This document shows positions 21,801 through 27,494 of a stretch of DNA of 64,000 bases, one piece after another. Where the stretch lies: the NCBI GenBank assembly GCA_944325575.1, contig CALVAR010000001.1, positions 62,001 through 126,000 on the forward strand, read 5' to 3'. Position 1 is the stretch's first letter. Each line of letters starts with the position of its first letter. Below the pieces are notes generated by a model. That model had not been told where the DNA came from. It made no database searches and saw only the letters and a list, made by a program, of their open reading frames with translations. The translations under genes were made by a program, and so were the position numbers. Source of the stretch: Candidatus Gastranaerophilales bacterium (lineage in GTDB: Bacteria; Cyanobacteriota; Vampirovibrionia; Gastranaerophilales; Gastranaerophilaceae).

Positions 21801-24576
21801 GATTAATGCTATGGATATTGGTGTTGCTGCTTCCTGGGACAGCTCTGCTAACAAAATCGTTATTACTAGAGATGCAGAAACAGGCGAAGGCGGTATCAAT
21901 GTTATAAAAGGCACATCTGATTTTACAAACCTTGTCGGATTTACATCGGGCGGTCAGCAGGATCCCGCTACAGTTAACGGTAATACTGCTTCTATAACTT
22001 CAAATAATCAGGTTGGTCCTGACACTGCCATTACAAAAGGTGATTTTATTATCAGATTTAACGGCACTGATCATGTAATTGAGCTTACTAAAGATACAAC
22101 TATAGATGAAGTTATAGATAAAATTAATCAAATCGACGGTTTGACTGCTGCTTATGATGATACTACCAAAAAGATTACTATCACCCGTGACGGTGACAGC
22201 GGCGAAGGCAATTTTGAAATAATTAAGGGTACAAGCAACTTTACGACAGTTGCAGGATTTACATCCGGCGGCACACAGTCTTCTTCCGCTATTAGAGGCA
22301 GCAAAGCTTCTATTACTTCTACAAACTCTATCAATGATTCACAGAAGTTTACTCAAGGTGACTTTACTATTAATCTTACAGGCGAGAATGCAGCTTCTAT
22401 AAAGATTAATGTTGATACAAATGATACTATTATTTCTATCGTTGATAAAATCAATGCACTCAATGCCGGTGTTACGGCAAGATATGACAACACTACAGGG
22501 CTTATTACAATTTCCCGTGATGCTGAAACAGGCGACGGTTCTATAGAAATTGTCAAAGGTTCGTCTAATTTCACTAATGTTGTCGGCTTTACACAGGGCG
22601 GCTCATCAAGTGCATCCTTCAACGATGGCGAATATGCAGAAATTACTGCACAAAAATCTGCTGCCGCAAATCAACATTTTGGCGCAGGTGACTTTACAAT
22701 CAGGCTTACAGGTGACAATGCATCGAGCATAACTATAGATGTTACTGCCGACGACACTATGCAGTCTATTATCAATAAGATTAATGCTGCTGATGCAGGT
22801 GTAACTGCTTATCTTAATGATGACAACAAGCTTGTTATAAAACGTGATGCTGATACAGGAGTCGGCGGTATAGAAATTGTAAAAGGCTCAAGCTCCTTTA
22901 CGACGGATATAGGTTTGACTACCGGCGGCGATGAATACTCCGGAATTCATGATGCCGGCGAATCCGCTAAAATAGTCAGCACTCAGGATGTATCTACAGC
23001 ACAGGGATCTTATACATCAGGCAATTTCTTTATACAAATGCTTGATAAAGACGGCAATCCCGAGGCAGGCGGATTGATTCAGATTGACATAAATAAATCC
23101 GGTAATACAGTAGATGATATTAATACAATTATAAACAATATCAATGCTAAGAATGCCGGTATAACGGCTTCTATAGAAAACGGCAAGCTCGTGTTGACAC
23201 GGGATGAATCACTGGATGCAGGTTCATTTGTAGTTCTTAAAGGTACTTCTGACTTTACAAACGTAATTGGTTTGACTGCAGGCGGTTCCCTGCAAGATGG
23301 TGTATATGAAGCTGGTAATGCGGCTACTCATACTGTTTTAACAAGTCAGGATCTTGGTAAAAAACTGGTCAGTGATTCTATGACACTTGGATCAATAGGT
23401 GTTAAGACAGGCACATTTAGGATTAACGGTGTTGATATCAATGTTAAGTCAAGTGATACAATTTACGATCTTGTTTCAAGAATTAATTCTGTATTCTCTG
23501 ATCCTAAGTATGAAGGTATAGCAGTTACTGCTTCTTATGAAAATGGTGAGATGGTTCTGCGTTCAAAAGAAGCATCCTCTACAGCTAGAGTTACTGTGGA
23601 ACGAGGTACTTCTAATTTTACTGACATTGCTAATTTTACAAATTCATATCAAAATTCATCAGACCTTGGTATTTTAGAAGAAGGTCACAACGCCCACTTT
23701 ACTATTAACGGTAAAGAATATGATATGGCTCTTGATCTTAAAGATATAACTGATGACAATGTTTACAACGGCAATAATCTTATCTATCTTGATGCTGATG
23801 GAAATGTTGTTACAAGTGCTGATGATGCTTCTATCACAATTGAAGTAAAACAAACTGGCAGCACAACTATAGACATCGGCAGAAACCTCTTAAATGACAG
23901 TGTTGAAAAACTGCAAAGCTTTGTAAACAGATTTAATACTGCAATGGATGCAGCCGCTAATCCGATAATGTCTGATGACACTGAGTTTGCTGCATTTATA
24001 AATCAAATCAAGTCTGCATTAACAAGCAATATTGGCTCTATGAACAAAATTACCCAAAAATTGGCTGAAATCGGTATTATAGTAAAAGTTACCGGCGGAA
24101 CTAATTCAAATATGGGCACCGTCGAGATGTCTCTGTCAAAAACTAACGGCAAATATGACTATGTTGAAGCTTTCTATGATGATCCGCAAAAAGTAATGGA
24201 TTTGATTATCGGTGATGACTCCAATCCGCTTGATTACAGTGTAGCAGGTGCATTTACAAGATTGTCTGATACTATACATTATGCTCTTGAAAATAACAGA
24301 GGCGGATATTTCAAAGTTACTCCGCGCTCTTTAGAAGCACAGCAAAAGGCTCTTAAACGTGAAATTACTAAAACAACTTTTGATTTGAATGAATTGAAAA
24401 ATACTGCAGCCGGTGACAACGGTATGCAAGGACTCAGTGAATACTTGCTGCAGCTTGAACAACAATATCAACTCATAAATGAGGCAATTATTGCTCTTAA
24501 TAAACAATACAGTTCATCTATAACAAGACTTGTTTTAAACAAAAACAATAGCGCGTTTAATCCGATTGTTTCATAA
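6808..24576 (+). CDS. Giant FliD-like repeat protein, 5,922 residues
   Basis: Both ends look like the flagellar filament cap FliD. The first 130 residues form a coiled-coil D0-like start (ISSMISQLIAKKTSSMNSLL) followed by ELSVSQLA. The last 300 hold a FliD C-terminal domain (about 5,680-5,922), including LQSFVNRFNTAMDAA and EYLLQLEQQYQLINEAI. The interior is repetitive. About 25 flagellin-IN-like units of 90-120 residues carry motifs such as DTIQSVINKINSSG and KGTSDFTNxxGFTSGG. Seven beta-helix/GLUG-like modules have conserved GYTV glycines at residues 1330, 1866, 2281, 2601, 3282, 3699 and 4019, each followed by a DGNGYTI turn. FliD proteins are usually 400-700 residues. There is no signal peptide and very little cysteine, as expected for flagellar export. 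It could be a cap-derived adhesin or filament decoration. The ribosome binding site is weak. Confidence 0.85.
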   Translation: MDFSIGNLNGTNANISSMISQLIAKKTSSMNSLLDQRASIENALATLQNSSLGIGSINNSYSSQIASLQDSIDAMKEQYTINANKLNTINSLNNSYNKTVSTLDDYIQSLKNPNPNDSLVSGSSSNGNVAGVDVDNSANPQRIELSVSQLATCSVLKSGIISGTSITGNTKITDLFAGNYDSASNTISSLRTDISESMKLSELGVKSGSFKLGSRVITVKSDETVGDLINKINADSNYTAKIDRATGAFTISAKSGSSVAITNAVGDLNVSGNLSTTTKLEDLGIKSGAYFVGGVQIDVADGDTVGVLIDKLEAEGFNASIQTDTNNPSSKVLSITDSNGNKVSTEGTNFASAAGFTVSEGTFSINGETFTIGSDTTIDDLLYQINKATDDGVGAIFKDGQIVLTASKTGAVEINVEKGSSNFTNAVGFTTGGVMNTGNLVMGSDGSYVTLKGLNSGIKGSDIAKADGSGKFTSGNFLISYSKIDDLGNATNEMLTTEIVVEDGDTINDIIQKIKNQTTQKYTDSEGVERTNYLQAEIVDGHFQIRQTAKGADFDIAVQAGSSTFTSYVGLTKDVGTGVSTSGSATTYTGVNAVTDSTTFTEGSFKITASLANNPNKTETVTIEVGANETLQSVMDKINNSGLAIRAQLVTASDGTQRLQLAHNNYGSGYQISVEAGDTNFTNVVGFTTSVSTGVSNDGSSSTLTGIVTGLDKNTTGYKDGSFVISTNKLSSDGKTASSEMASAIIEVDSSMSLQDIMDKINSATYKDASGNDVDLGLRASLTSDGRIQISQIHGGEGFDIKVEAGDTNFTQEVGLTKDVTVGVSTGSTSSYIMGTKTYNGTFTEGSFKITTNKVGADGSASSEMISVDVNIEAGKTLAQQLDSINAQLNSIGLSASVIADGADAGKIKIEQLNSGAGFDIKIEAGSTDFTEKLGLTTQVSTGVSNDGTFAYVLGKNDLSNTAGYTAGDFTVTTNKTDAEGNPLDEMQSVTVKLQAGLSAQEAVNSINSQLASIGLSATIEDGKIKISQTNAGAGFDIKIEGGSTNFTEKAGLTKDVSVGTSTDGTATKIVGNKNVTSSQKGFSEGSFTITSGKTGEGATVTIDISANDTIQSVINKINSSGIDVSAYIDDNGKFVIQQNNAGPDYFITVEAGNTDFTQVVGITANVTTGVSNEAQNATLTGTIGNLNPGMTFTEGEFVITTNDVTHGTQEGYFADPNKFLSTTISVAKGDTLQDVIDKINQQGASIGISASLTSDGKIQLSQLNGGSGFTISVTAGSTNFTEKVGLTAAVSAGESTNGSYTNITGTNNVSGTDTAGVGHIDRDTAIAMGYTVVSMADELVNALKSGADKIMLTGNIDMSGVDYTPDSSNAFSGVFDGNGYYISNLKVNSTVGGGLFGGLDGAVVRNIGFVNADIKAAGAVGVLAAVASNSTISNVYVKDSSVASTAGSVSALVAFTSGDVSINNVVVENTTIFGNNSDQGGLVARVVDGNLSISNSAVDDILFTYTPSGNRPVGGFIGIVFQGNVSVSNSIANFVSSNTSQAGSIAGVVLEPGIVSFNVSNVVSMSNLNPVVNDYSGNSYTGAVEEVGYNDFASVTTDLSGIEIVKDDSSSSGYRISNTILENTLGESDGSDSKFTTGNFKITAGTSGNEITAEITVEDGDTIDDIINKINSAGLGVTASITADGKFTITSNSADPDFRIKVESGSSDFLAYVGMASAVQNTGILTSGSDANQYTTLTGSANLTNGNEAITSGSFKINGVTIEVSGTIENALNQINNYTSQTGVVAELVQNDSGSYNVVLRAAKTGSGTSIYVEGGTSDFGVVAGLTTQSVGGGAALGTEGVKQTITGSKDVVHQLTEAEATAQGYTVIHNASEFASKINANKSGKFMLMGDIDLSSVSYTAISGFSGTLDGNGYTIEGLSGSSGLFETTSAGATIKNLNIENFVLNNTGNTQTGILIDNAIGALTVENINVSNASVTGTTVGLIGSSLNTSMHTPLNVNNIFIDSNVKFNGDGAGSVIGSSVAADLNFSNIEIHAQIEAEKVLGGIVGSFSTGIIEFDNILFDGDLYSSNTSVQAGALFGKVLDEDMQNRLHNIYLSPTTHDMSNPLVSMDSSVIKASVFGNSVEYHNFEVINFYFDSDSIEYDDLINANHLSGINGQSFEQITSNRQFYASPYTQISAGTVKVNGTTITLTAGTIDEAIAQINAKSSQTGVTAAIKDGRVVFMSDSAFTVAEGTSDFVQKTGTAGYTINSVTSSTRGDVVTGTQDLNKISAEEAEDLGYTVVTTKSELISALQANENIMLMNDIDMSGSSNNFNYSGILNGNGYTIKNLTSTLLGTAYNGTIIKNLKIDGANVGGSAIDSILVTEAYGSVTFENIEVTNSEINGGGAPYQSGVLVGLATNGSSLTFRNIKIADSVSISGASNIGGLAGTLDNADALVQNVQVSAHIDGDNYLGGIFGSVSGNVTFDNVVSNGSIFSDAQISNQFAGGFVGYTSNANTKLTFMDSYADVDMQMDEVWVENSGTNMTLWASNPLYINQFVGYLYQGSTSFKNSYYLSSNAFTAKGELGTATATEKTIDSFDENWSSRKVSLTEDEAVALGYTVIHNANEFRSKIASDLDGKFMLVGDIDLSTVSYSTLYNFKGTLDGNGYTIKNFTSSTAYGLFSATQDGATFKNLTLDNINLSVSSSSDTGLLIGMATGDFTIDNIVVKNSSVNAHSAGGLIGGISYTASIPVIGTINNIYIDKSVEINGGAAAGGVVSSAAYTGRNAAGSHLYISNVSSYAKVSTTSAGGDGRYGAGGIVGSTSMNLDIVNVRVGGSVSGAKYAGGILGSFYKGTNTNTAEINISQAFFTGSLSTASGTSGGGIVGMQSGDITNSSYVEVNVSSSYYSNSSYTDRFGATYASNTATLAKDREFFSSQYLTYWTKNPNTDPGDWGLGPSILANANGISINGTNISLANGDNINTVISKINEQSSTTGVTAELVDGYIQFYSDEKFSLKSPSNATSPAGSFVTSDFMKQLGVTGDMYGVNVLTSSVSGLNRDTVLDGLSAGTLNLQSQHGEKADVTIGASDTLGDIIDKINKTDYFRAGLDSEGRFYIEDLKPYDNNNAMVIGSGPIKYVFNVDNSDTNFENLLGLGSYSTTYEDKSQSSIFTTLKGSSSVTGNETLDAGTFTLMLGDKSQNFTVNQGETINSVLDKINASSIGISAYIENNKIVLITDEQTPDNIALKEVSGNFGTVSGLTTITNYGGESVVGHEGSYTTLKGSNTVAAGISKAEAEAKGYIAVSTAQELRNAMLNSSTSKTIVLMNDIDMSGFGTSISSFAGTIDGNGYTLKNYTNTDGLIKTTKGSVTIKNLNIDNFNISGSSSSDYHSLLIDNTSYTVTVDSVNITNSQVNGLQHSGALIGYSSRTVSINNVSIDENTLIKASSHYGGALIGSMSGLILSINNVYSAAEIDCWDEAGGLVGYATSTLKSLTVKDVFIEGTINVSSTSGYSGGLVGRFASNSVSDDISNVIINSDFLVAHEDADSATGSFHANILSNASLSGEYIFYNSDKTPSVVNTDGAQAISTVGSKTGYDKNTFVSNKFTQVSAGTIQINGQNIILSGGNIGTAINEINEYSSKTGVTASVEDGKVVFKNTQYGSNGISITAGTSDFVEVTGTAGYAISAPTTTVEGGRVTGTAGIDTSTRYTAEEAQAMGYTVVKTGQQLLDALVANKDKIMLMNNITMSSAAVIENFDGILDGNGYTISGMNNMLINSTEDGAVIKNLKIVGANVSNNAMYTGFLVGQAKGSITFENIEITNSALTGTTMVGALVGRVASKSVFLADNIYIGDDVTITGGQQVGGLAGIVLSNTKSVVTNVTAAAQIQASSYLGLGGIIGYAYSDATFENVKSEGSINTTYTGSGTLYMGGFIGYLSSTKQNNIIFKDTYAKVKMTKGLASPSNSATVNQYVGYNNNLSNTIYNVDNAKFYRGGAYGGTDSMEIGTATTSSTVPSDIGFDDNWTVKSVILSETKAAAQGYTVIHNAQEFVDKIKADLDGKFILMGNIDFRNVSYTSISGFSGTLNGNGYTIKNLSAENGLFATTEDGADIKNLTLDGFTIAGATTAGALIGTANGSANIENILLKNTYFDVSYMGGLVGTFSAENSVLNINNVYVDSSVTAEDTLQAGGILGTSAYDSSTVIIRNAESYATLSTLFVVGAGGIACAISSDAVITNVRTGGSLSGFGSGGIVAAVDTSVDANGDVFISKAYTSAQITGSTNDGSPAEAIVGHNDTSDGGTLTVKDSYYSNNSYSNDNGGTYSASASSQKFYQAAYTQVSSGTISINGVSVRLEEGSIASAIGTINEYSDQTGVKAYINSSNRIVFDAIEGSGQGVTITKGTSDFYSKAVNSFNSSLSHSITKTTGSVKLTEDIKLDGLSDGSITIDGKTIKYTSNMTVGQVIDLINEAATSLNGTPIAGHYFAAAFTAGLDEQGRFFIKTDGDISFTGNLAKFIGFESGVVSSGPELVLGYDEKFSTLTGTKNVNVNSDVSSGDFYINYNGKSQKFTVGDNETIQSVMDKITNSSLGVTATIQNGKIVITANEANSERIYITDGTSNFSELAGFTSEGAQSGTTVQGADSVYMSSNTALSAQGTYSDGDFYVHLTDTDGNITDTARIEIAASDSIQDIINKINDSGLGVTAYIDETTGRLAIKRDSSTQAGGVLVTKGTSDFTNKIGFTSGGEQNVVTNAGSQAELVSQNTATNAKFSDGNFIIQITDKDGNVTSEHVFEVSSGDSAQKIAQMITDAGIGLTAYIDNTTDKMVIKRNTDSGEGGFIIQKGTSDFTTVMNFTSGGYEIGVKEDGETASITSLYNVSSAGNFTAGTFYIDGTEITITEADLKSANKIQTILDRITELTDVVATLDNQNRIVLTKKSSAGEGEIEIVKGTSDFTSKFGFTSGGYQNAIVTDGTTATITSGVTSYNTKVSAGDFYLQLTGDNATDPIKITVDEGDTVGTIIDKINAMDIGVAASWDSSANKIVITRDAETGEGGINVIKGTSDFTNLVGFTSGGQQDPATVNGNTASITSNNQVGPDTAITKGDFIIRFNGTDHVIELTKDTTIDEVIDKINQIDGLTAAYDDTTKKITITRDGDSGEGNFEIIKGTSNFTTVAGFTSGGTQSSSAIRGSKASITSTNSINDSQKFTQGDFTINLTGENAASIKINVDTNDTIISIVDKINALNAGVTARYDNTTGLITISRDAETGDGSIEIVKGSSNFTNVVGFTQGGSSSASFNDGEYAEITAQKSAAANQHFGAGDFTIRLTGDNASSITIDVTADDTMQSIINKINAADAGVTAYLNDDNKLVIKRDADTGVGGIEIVKGSSSFTTDIGLTTGGDEYSGIHDAGESAKIVSTQDVSTAQGSYTSGNFFIQMLDKDGNPEAGGLIQIDINKSGNTVDDINTIINNINAKNAGITASIENGKLVLTRDESLDAGSFVVLKGTSDFTNVIGLTAGGSLQDGVYEAGNAATHTVLTSQDLGKKLVSDSMTLGSIGVKTGTFRINGVDINVKSSDTIYDLVSRINSVFSDPKYEGIAVTASYENGEMVLRSKEASSTARVTVERGTSNFTDIANFTNSYQNSSDLGILEEGHNAHFTINGKEYDMALDLKDITDDNVYNGNNLIYLDADGNVVTSADDASITIEVKQTGSTTIDIGRNLLNDSVEKLQSFVNRFNTAMDAAANPIMSDDTEFAAFINQIKSALTSNIGSMNKITQKLAEIGIIVKVTGGTNSNMGTVEMSLSKTNGKYDYVEAFYDDPQKVMDLIIGDDSNPLDYSVAGAFTRLSDTIHYALENNRGGYFKVTPRSLEAQQKALKREITKTTFDLNELKNTAAGDNGMQGLSEYLLQLEQQYQLINEAIIALNKQYSSSITRLVLNKNNSAFNPIVS
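12376..16600 (+). repeat. Internal tandem duplication, copy A
   Basis: This part of the giant gene encodes three beta-helix modules with conserved GYTV glycines at residues 1866, 2281 and 2601, and the IN-like repeats that follow. Copy B repeats the same order with module spacings of 417 and 320 residues, against 415 and 320 here. Shared landmarks include the linker ending GTAGY before the second module and LDGLSxGxxxx with GRFxI after the third. Boundaries are approximate. Confidence 0.7.
16601..20620 (+). repeat. Internal tandem duplication, copy B
   Basis: This is the second copy of the block of about 1,400 residues, with module glycines at residues 3282, 3699 and 4019, offset from copy A by 1416, 1418 and 1418 residues. 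The second module of each copy shares IKNLKIxGANV and the third shares YTVIHNA with LDGKFxLxGxID. The copies have diverged clearly, so the duplication is not recent. Confidence 0.7.
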
Positions 24577-24687
24577 CAGCTAAAAGTGGGCATTATTATA
24601 CATATCTACAACTTTTGTATAAAATAAGCTAAATGAATGATTACCAACCAAGAAATATTATGTAACATAAACTTGAGGTGAAATAAT

Positions 24688-26436
24688 ATGTCAATATCAT
24701 TTTCAGGTGTAGGTTCAGGATTACCCATCGATGAGTGGGTTACAGCTTTAGTGAAGGTGGAGCAGGACAAAGTCGATGCTCTGGAAGATGAAAGAGATGC
24801 ACTTACAGACAAGCAAAATATATTAAACAGTTTGAGTTCGGAATATAGCTCAGTTCAAAGTGCTACTTTGACTTTTACAGATTCTTTACTTGGTGCTGGA
24901 TCTGATATATTTTCTAAAGTCTCTGTATCAGCTTCTGATACAAGTGTTGTCACAGCGACTGTTACGCAGTTTGCCACTCCTGCAACTATAGAACTTGAAA
25001 TTGAATCTTTGGCATCTTCTTCCATTAAAACTTCTGAATATAATGAGGCCTTGAAAGATTCTTCAAAAAAACTTTCTGATCTCGGTGTTACTACTGCGGG
25101 TAACTTCCAGATAAACGGTGCAACTATTAATGTTACTCCTGATATGACAATCGACTCTCTTGTATATCAGATTAACAGCTCAACCTCGGCAAATGTAAAA
25201 GCTTCTTTGAAAAACGGACGTTTAGTCCTTGAAAACAGAGAAGCAGGTACTAAACAGGTTGAAGTCACCGGTACTGATTTAGTAGACGGGACACATAATT
25301 TTGCAGAACTCTTGGGGCTCGATAAAACATCTTCCGCTCAAAATTCTAAGAAAAATGATTTATTAAATACAGGTTCTACAACTCTTGCTGAATTGGGAGT
25401 AGAACAAGACGGAAATATAAATATTAATGGCACAGCGATAAATATAACAACTGATATGACAGTTGACGAATTTATCAGTGCAGTTAATTCATCTGATGCA
25501 GGTGTAACAGCTTCTGTTCAAAACGGCATAATGGTTTTGGAAAATACTGACGGAAGCAACGATCCTATAGATATGAATGGTTCAAATGTCGCTGGCAGCA
25601 GAAATTTTGCTGAATTAATGGGATTTACTTCTTATAATGATAGCGGCACTAATGCAGTATTCTATCTTAATGGCGACAGAAAAGAATCTACTTCAAATTC
25701 TGTATCCAGCGATGTAACCGGGATTTTGGGTCTGTCTTTAGACCTTTTAACAACAACTGACGGTGATCCTATTACAATCGAAATAACCAGAGATTACGAT
25801 TCAGAAGAGCCTCTTACTGCTTTGCAAACTTTTGTTGAGGCTTTTAATAAAATTGTTACTAATACAAACTTATATACTGATTCCGATTCAACTGAAAAAA
25901 ACGGCGGTATATTATCCGGTGAAAATAACCTTGTTCGTATTAAAAATAGTTTAAGAACTCTTGTTACTTCTACTGTTGAAAATTCGGGACAATATAAATC
26001 ATTGGCTGACATTGGTATTACAACAGGTGCACCGGGTCTAGATGTGTCTGCCGATACTACACAACTTATTATTGATGAAGAAAAGTTTTTAGATGCTTAT
26101 GAAAAAGATCCTGCATCTGTTAAGGCTTTGTTAATCGGTGATAATTCATCGGGCACTACACAAGAAGGATTGATGCAAAAACTTCAAACACAGCTCGAGG
26201 CTGCTACTGATCGTACATCAGGATATTTTGCGGCTAGAGGTGATTCTCTTGCGTCACAAATTTCGAATATGAATGACAAAATTGATAAAAAGCAAGAATA
26301 TGTTTATTCATATCAGGAAAAATTAACAAATCAGTTTAATTATATGGACCAGATGATAGCACAGATGAACTCTCAGTTTACTGCAATGCAGCAGCAGCTT
26401 GCTTCAATCGGTGTAAATATGGGCAGTTCATCATAG
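24688..26436 (+). CDS. fliD: Flagellar filament capping protein FliD (hook-associated protein 2)
   Basis: This 582-residue protein has the normal FliD layout. The N-terminal domain starts with VGSGLPIDEWVTALVKVEQ, close to the family pattern SGLDxxxxVxxLVxxE. Two flagellin-IN-like repeats follow at about 130-215 and 230-315 (LSDLGVTTAGNFQINGATI and LAELGVEQDGNININGTAI). The C-terminal FliD domain has coiled-coil ends (LQTFVEAFNKIV; YVYSYQEKLTNQFNYMDQMI). FliD caps the growing filament and helps flagellin fold. A GAGGTG ribosome site precedes the ATG. It lies 111 bp downstream of the giant gene on the same strand, and the two are paralogous at their ends. Its stop codon abuts the stop of recR on the other strand. 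Confidence 0.92.
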   Translation: MSISFSGVGSGLPIDEWVTALVKVEQDKVDALEDERDALTDKQNILNSLSSEYSSVQSATLTFTDSLLGAGSDIFSKVSVSASDTSVVTATVTQFATPATIELEIESLASSSIKTSEYNEALKDSSKKLSDLGVTTAGNFQINGATINVTPDMTIDSLVYQINSSTSANVKASLKNGRLVLENREAGTKQVEVTGTDLVDGTHNFAELLGLDKTSSAQNSKKNDLLNTGSTTLAELGVEQDGNININGTAINITTDMTVDEFISAVNSSDAGVTASVQNGIMVLENTDGSNDPIDMNGSNVAGSRNFAELMGFTSYNDSGTNAVFYLNGDRKESTSNSVSSDVTGILGLSLDLLTTTDGDPITIEITRDYDSEEPLTALQTFVEAFNKIVTNTNLYTDSDSTEKNGGILSGENNLVRIKNSLRTLVTSTVENSGQYKSLADIGITTGAPGLDVSADTTQLIIDEEKFLDAYEKDPASVKALLIGDNSSGTTQEGLMQKLQTQLEAATDRTSGYFAARGDSLASQISNMNDKIDKKQEYVYSYQEKLTNQFNYMDQMIAQMNSQFTAMQQQLASIGVNMGSSS

Positions 26437-27036
26437 TTAATTAATCTCTCTGCGGCATTCTATTGCTTTTGCCAGAGTAATTTCATCAGCGTATTCCAAA
26501 TCTGAACCGATTGGTAGTCCGAAGGCTATTCTGCTGATTTTTATATTGAATGGCTTCAATAGCTTTGTTAGATATAAGCTTGTTGCTTCTCCCTCAACAG
26601 AGGGATTAAGTGCCAAAATAACTTCTTTTACGTCATTGTTGGCTATTCTTGTGAGAAGTTCCTTGATTCTTATATCTTCTGCACCAATACCATCTATAGG
26701 TGAGATTAGCCCTTGCAGTACATGATATTTGCCTTTATATTCATTTGTGTTTTCAATTGCAACTAAATCTTTTGTTTCAGCACATACACAAATAATAGAG
26801 TCGTCTCTGTTTGTTGCTGAACAAATTTCACAAGGGTTGCTAGCTGACATATTGAAACAAATATCGCAGTAATGTATTGTTTCTTTTGCAGTTATCATAG
26901 CTTGTGCAAATTTTTCAACGTCATGTTTTGGCATTTTTAATAGATAAAATGCTATCCTTTGAGCCGACTTTGGACCTATGCCCGGAAGACGCTGAAAGTA
27001 TTCGATTAAATTTGCTAATGGTTTAGTGTATTGCAT
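26437..27036 (-). CDS. recR: Recombination protein RecR
   Basis: This 199-residue protein has the full RecR layout. An N-terminal helix-hairpin-helix (LPGIGPKSAQRIAFYLL) is followed by a four-cysteine zinc finger (CDICFNMSASNPCEIC) and a Toprim domain from about residue 80 (ICVCAETKDLVAIENT; LALNPSVEGEATSLYL). RecR acts with RecO/RecF in loading RecA at single-strand gaps. Its ATG overlaps the stop codon of the upstream ebfC gene by one base, so the two are translationally coupled, the usual ybaB-recR pairing. No terminator is visible between its end and the convergent fliD. Confidence 0.96.
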   Translation of the reverse strand: MQYTKPLANLIEYFQRLPGIGPKSAQRIAFYLLKMPKHDVEKFAQAMITAKETIHYCDICFNMSASNPCEICSATNRDDSIICVCAETKDLVAIENTNEYKGKYHVLQGLISPIDGIGAEDIRIKELLTRIANNDVKEVILALNPSVEGEATSLYLTKLLKPFNIKISRIAFGLPIGSDLEYADEITLAKAIECRREIN

Positions 27037-27368
27037 TAGAATAGCCCGGGAATGTTTATTCCGCCTGTAAGTGCTTTCATTTTTGATTGCATTTCACCGG
27101 TAGCCTGTGTTGTTGCCTGATTCATTGCTGTTGTTATTAAATCTTCAAGCATTTCTATTGTATCCTGATCAACAGATTCAGGGTTTTCTGGATTTAAGGC
27201 TGCACCCGTGAGTTTTATAGATTTAAATTTTCCTTGACCGTCACAGGTTACAGTTACTGCGCCATTACCTGTTTGTGCGCTGTATTCTGTATTTGCAAGC
27301 TCGGTTTGTACATCTTGAAGTTTTTTTTGCATTTGCTGTGCTTGTTTCATCATTTGAGCAATGTTCAT
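27036..27368 (-). CDS. ebfC: YbaB/EbfC nucleoid-associated protein
   Basis: This 110-residue protein is of family length for YbaB/EbfC. It has an N-terminal helix (MNIAQMMKQAQQMQKKLQDVQTEL), a central strand region with GNGAVTVTCDGQGKFKSIKL, and a C-terminal helix with EDLITTAMNQATTQA. These small dimeric proteins bind DNA. Its stop overlaps the recR start by one base, and the pair forms a short operon that diverges from the pseudopilin-like gene. The intergenic space 27369-27494 is AT-rich and should hold both promoters. Confidence 0.94.
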   Translation of the reverse strand: MNIAQMMKQAQQMQKKLQDVQTELANTEYSAQTGNGAVTVTCDGQGKFKSIKLTGAALNPENPESVDQDTIEMLEDLITTAMNQATTQATGEMQSKMKALTGGINIPGLF

Positions 27369-27494
27369 ATTAATCTCTTCCCTCTATTTTGTTCATGTTT
27401 ATAACAATTATCAGATAAATATATAATTTATGCAATTCTAATTTATTTTTTGTATTTGTATCTATATTAAAGGAAATATGATATTATAATTTTT

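Noticed and set aside
6808-24576. Repeat region considered as a CRISPR array or other DNA-level repeat
   Set aside because: The repeats are protein-level, diverged at the DNA level and keep one reading frame. There are no short identical repeats with unique spacers.
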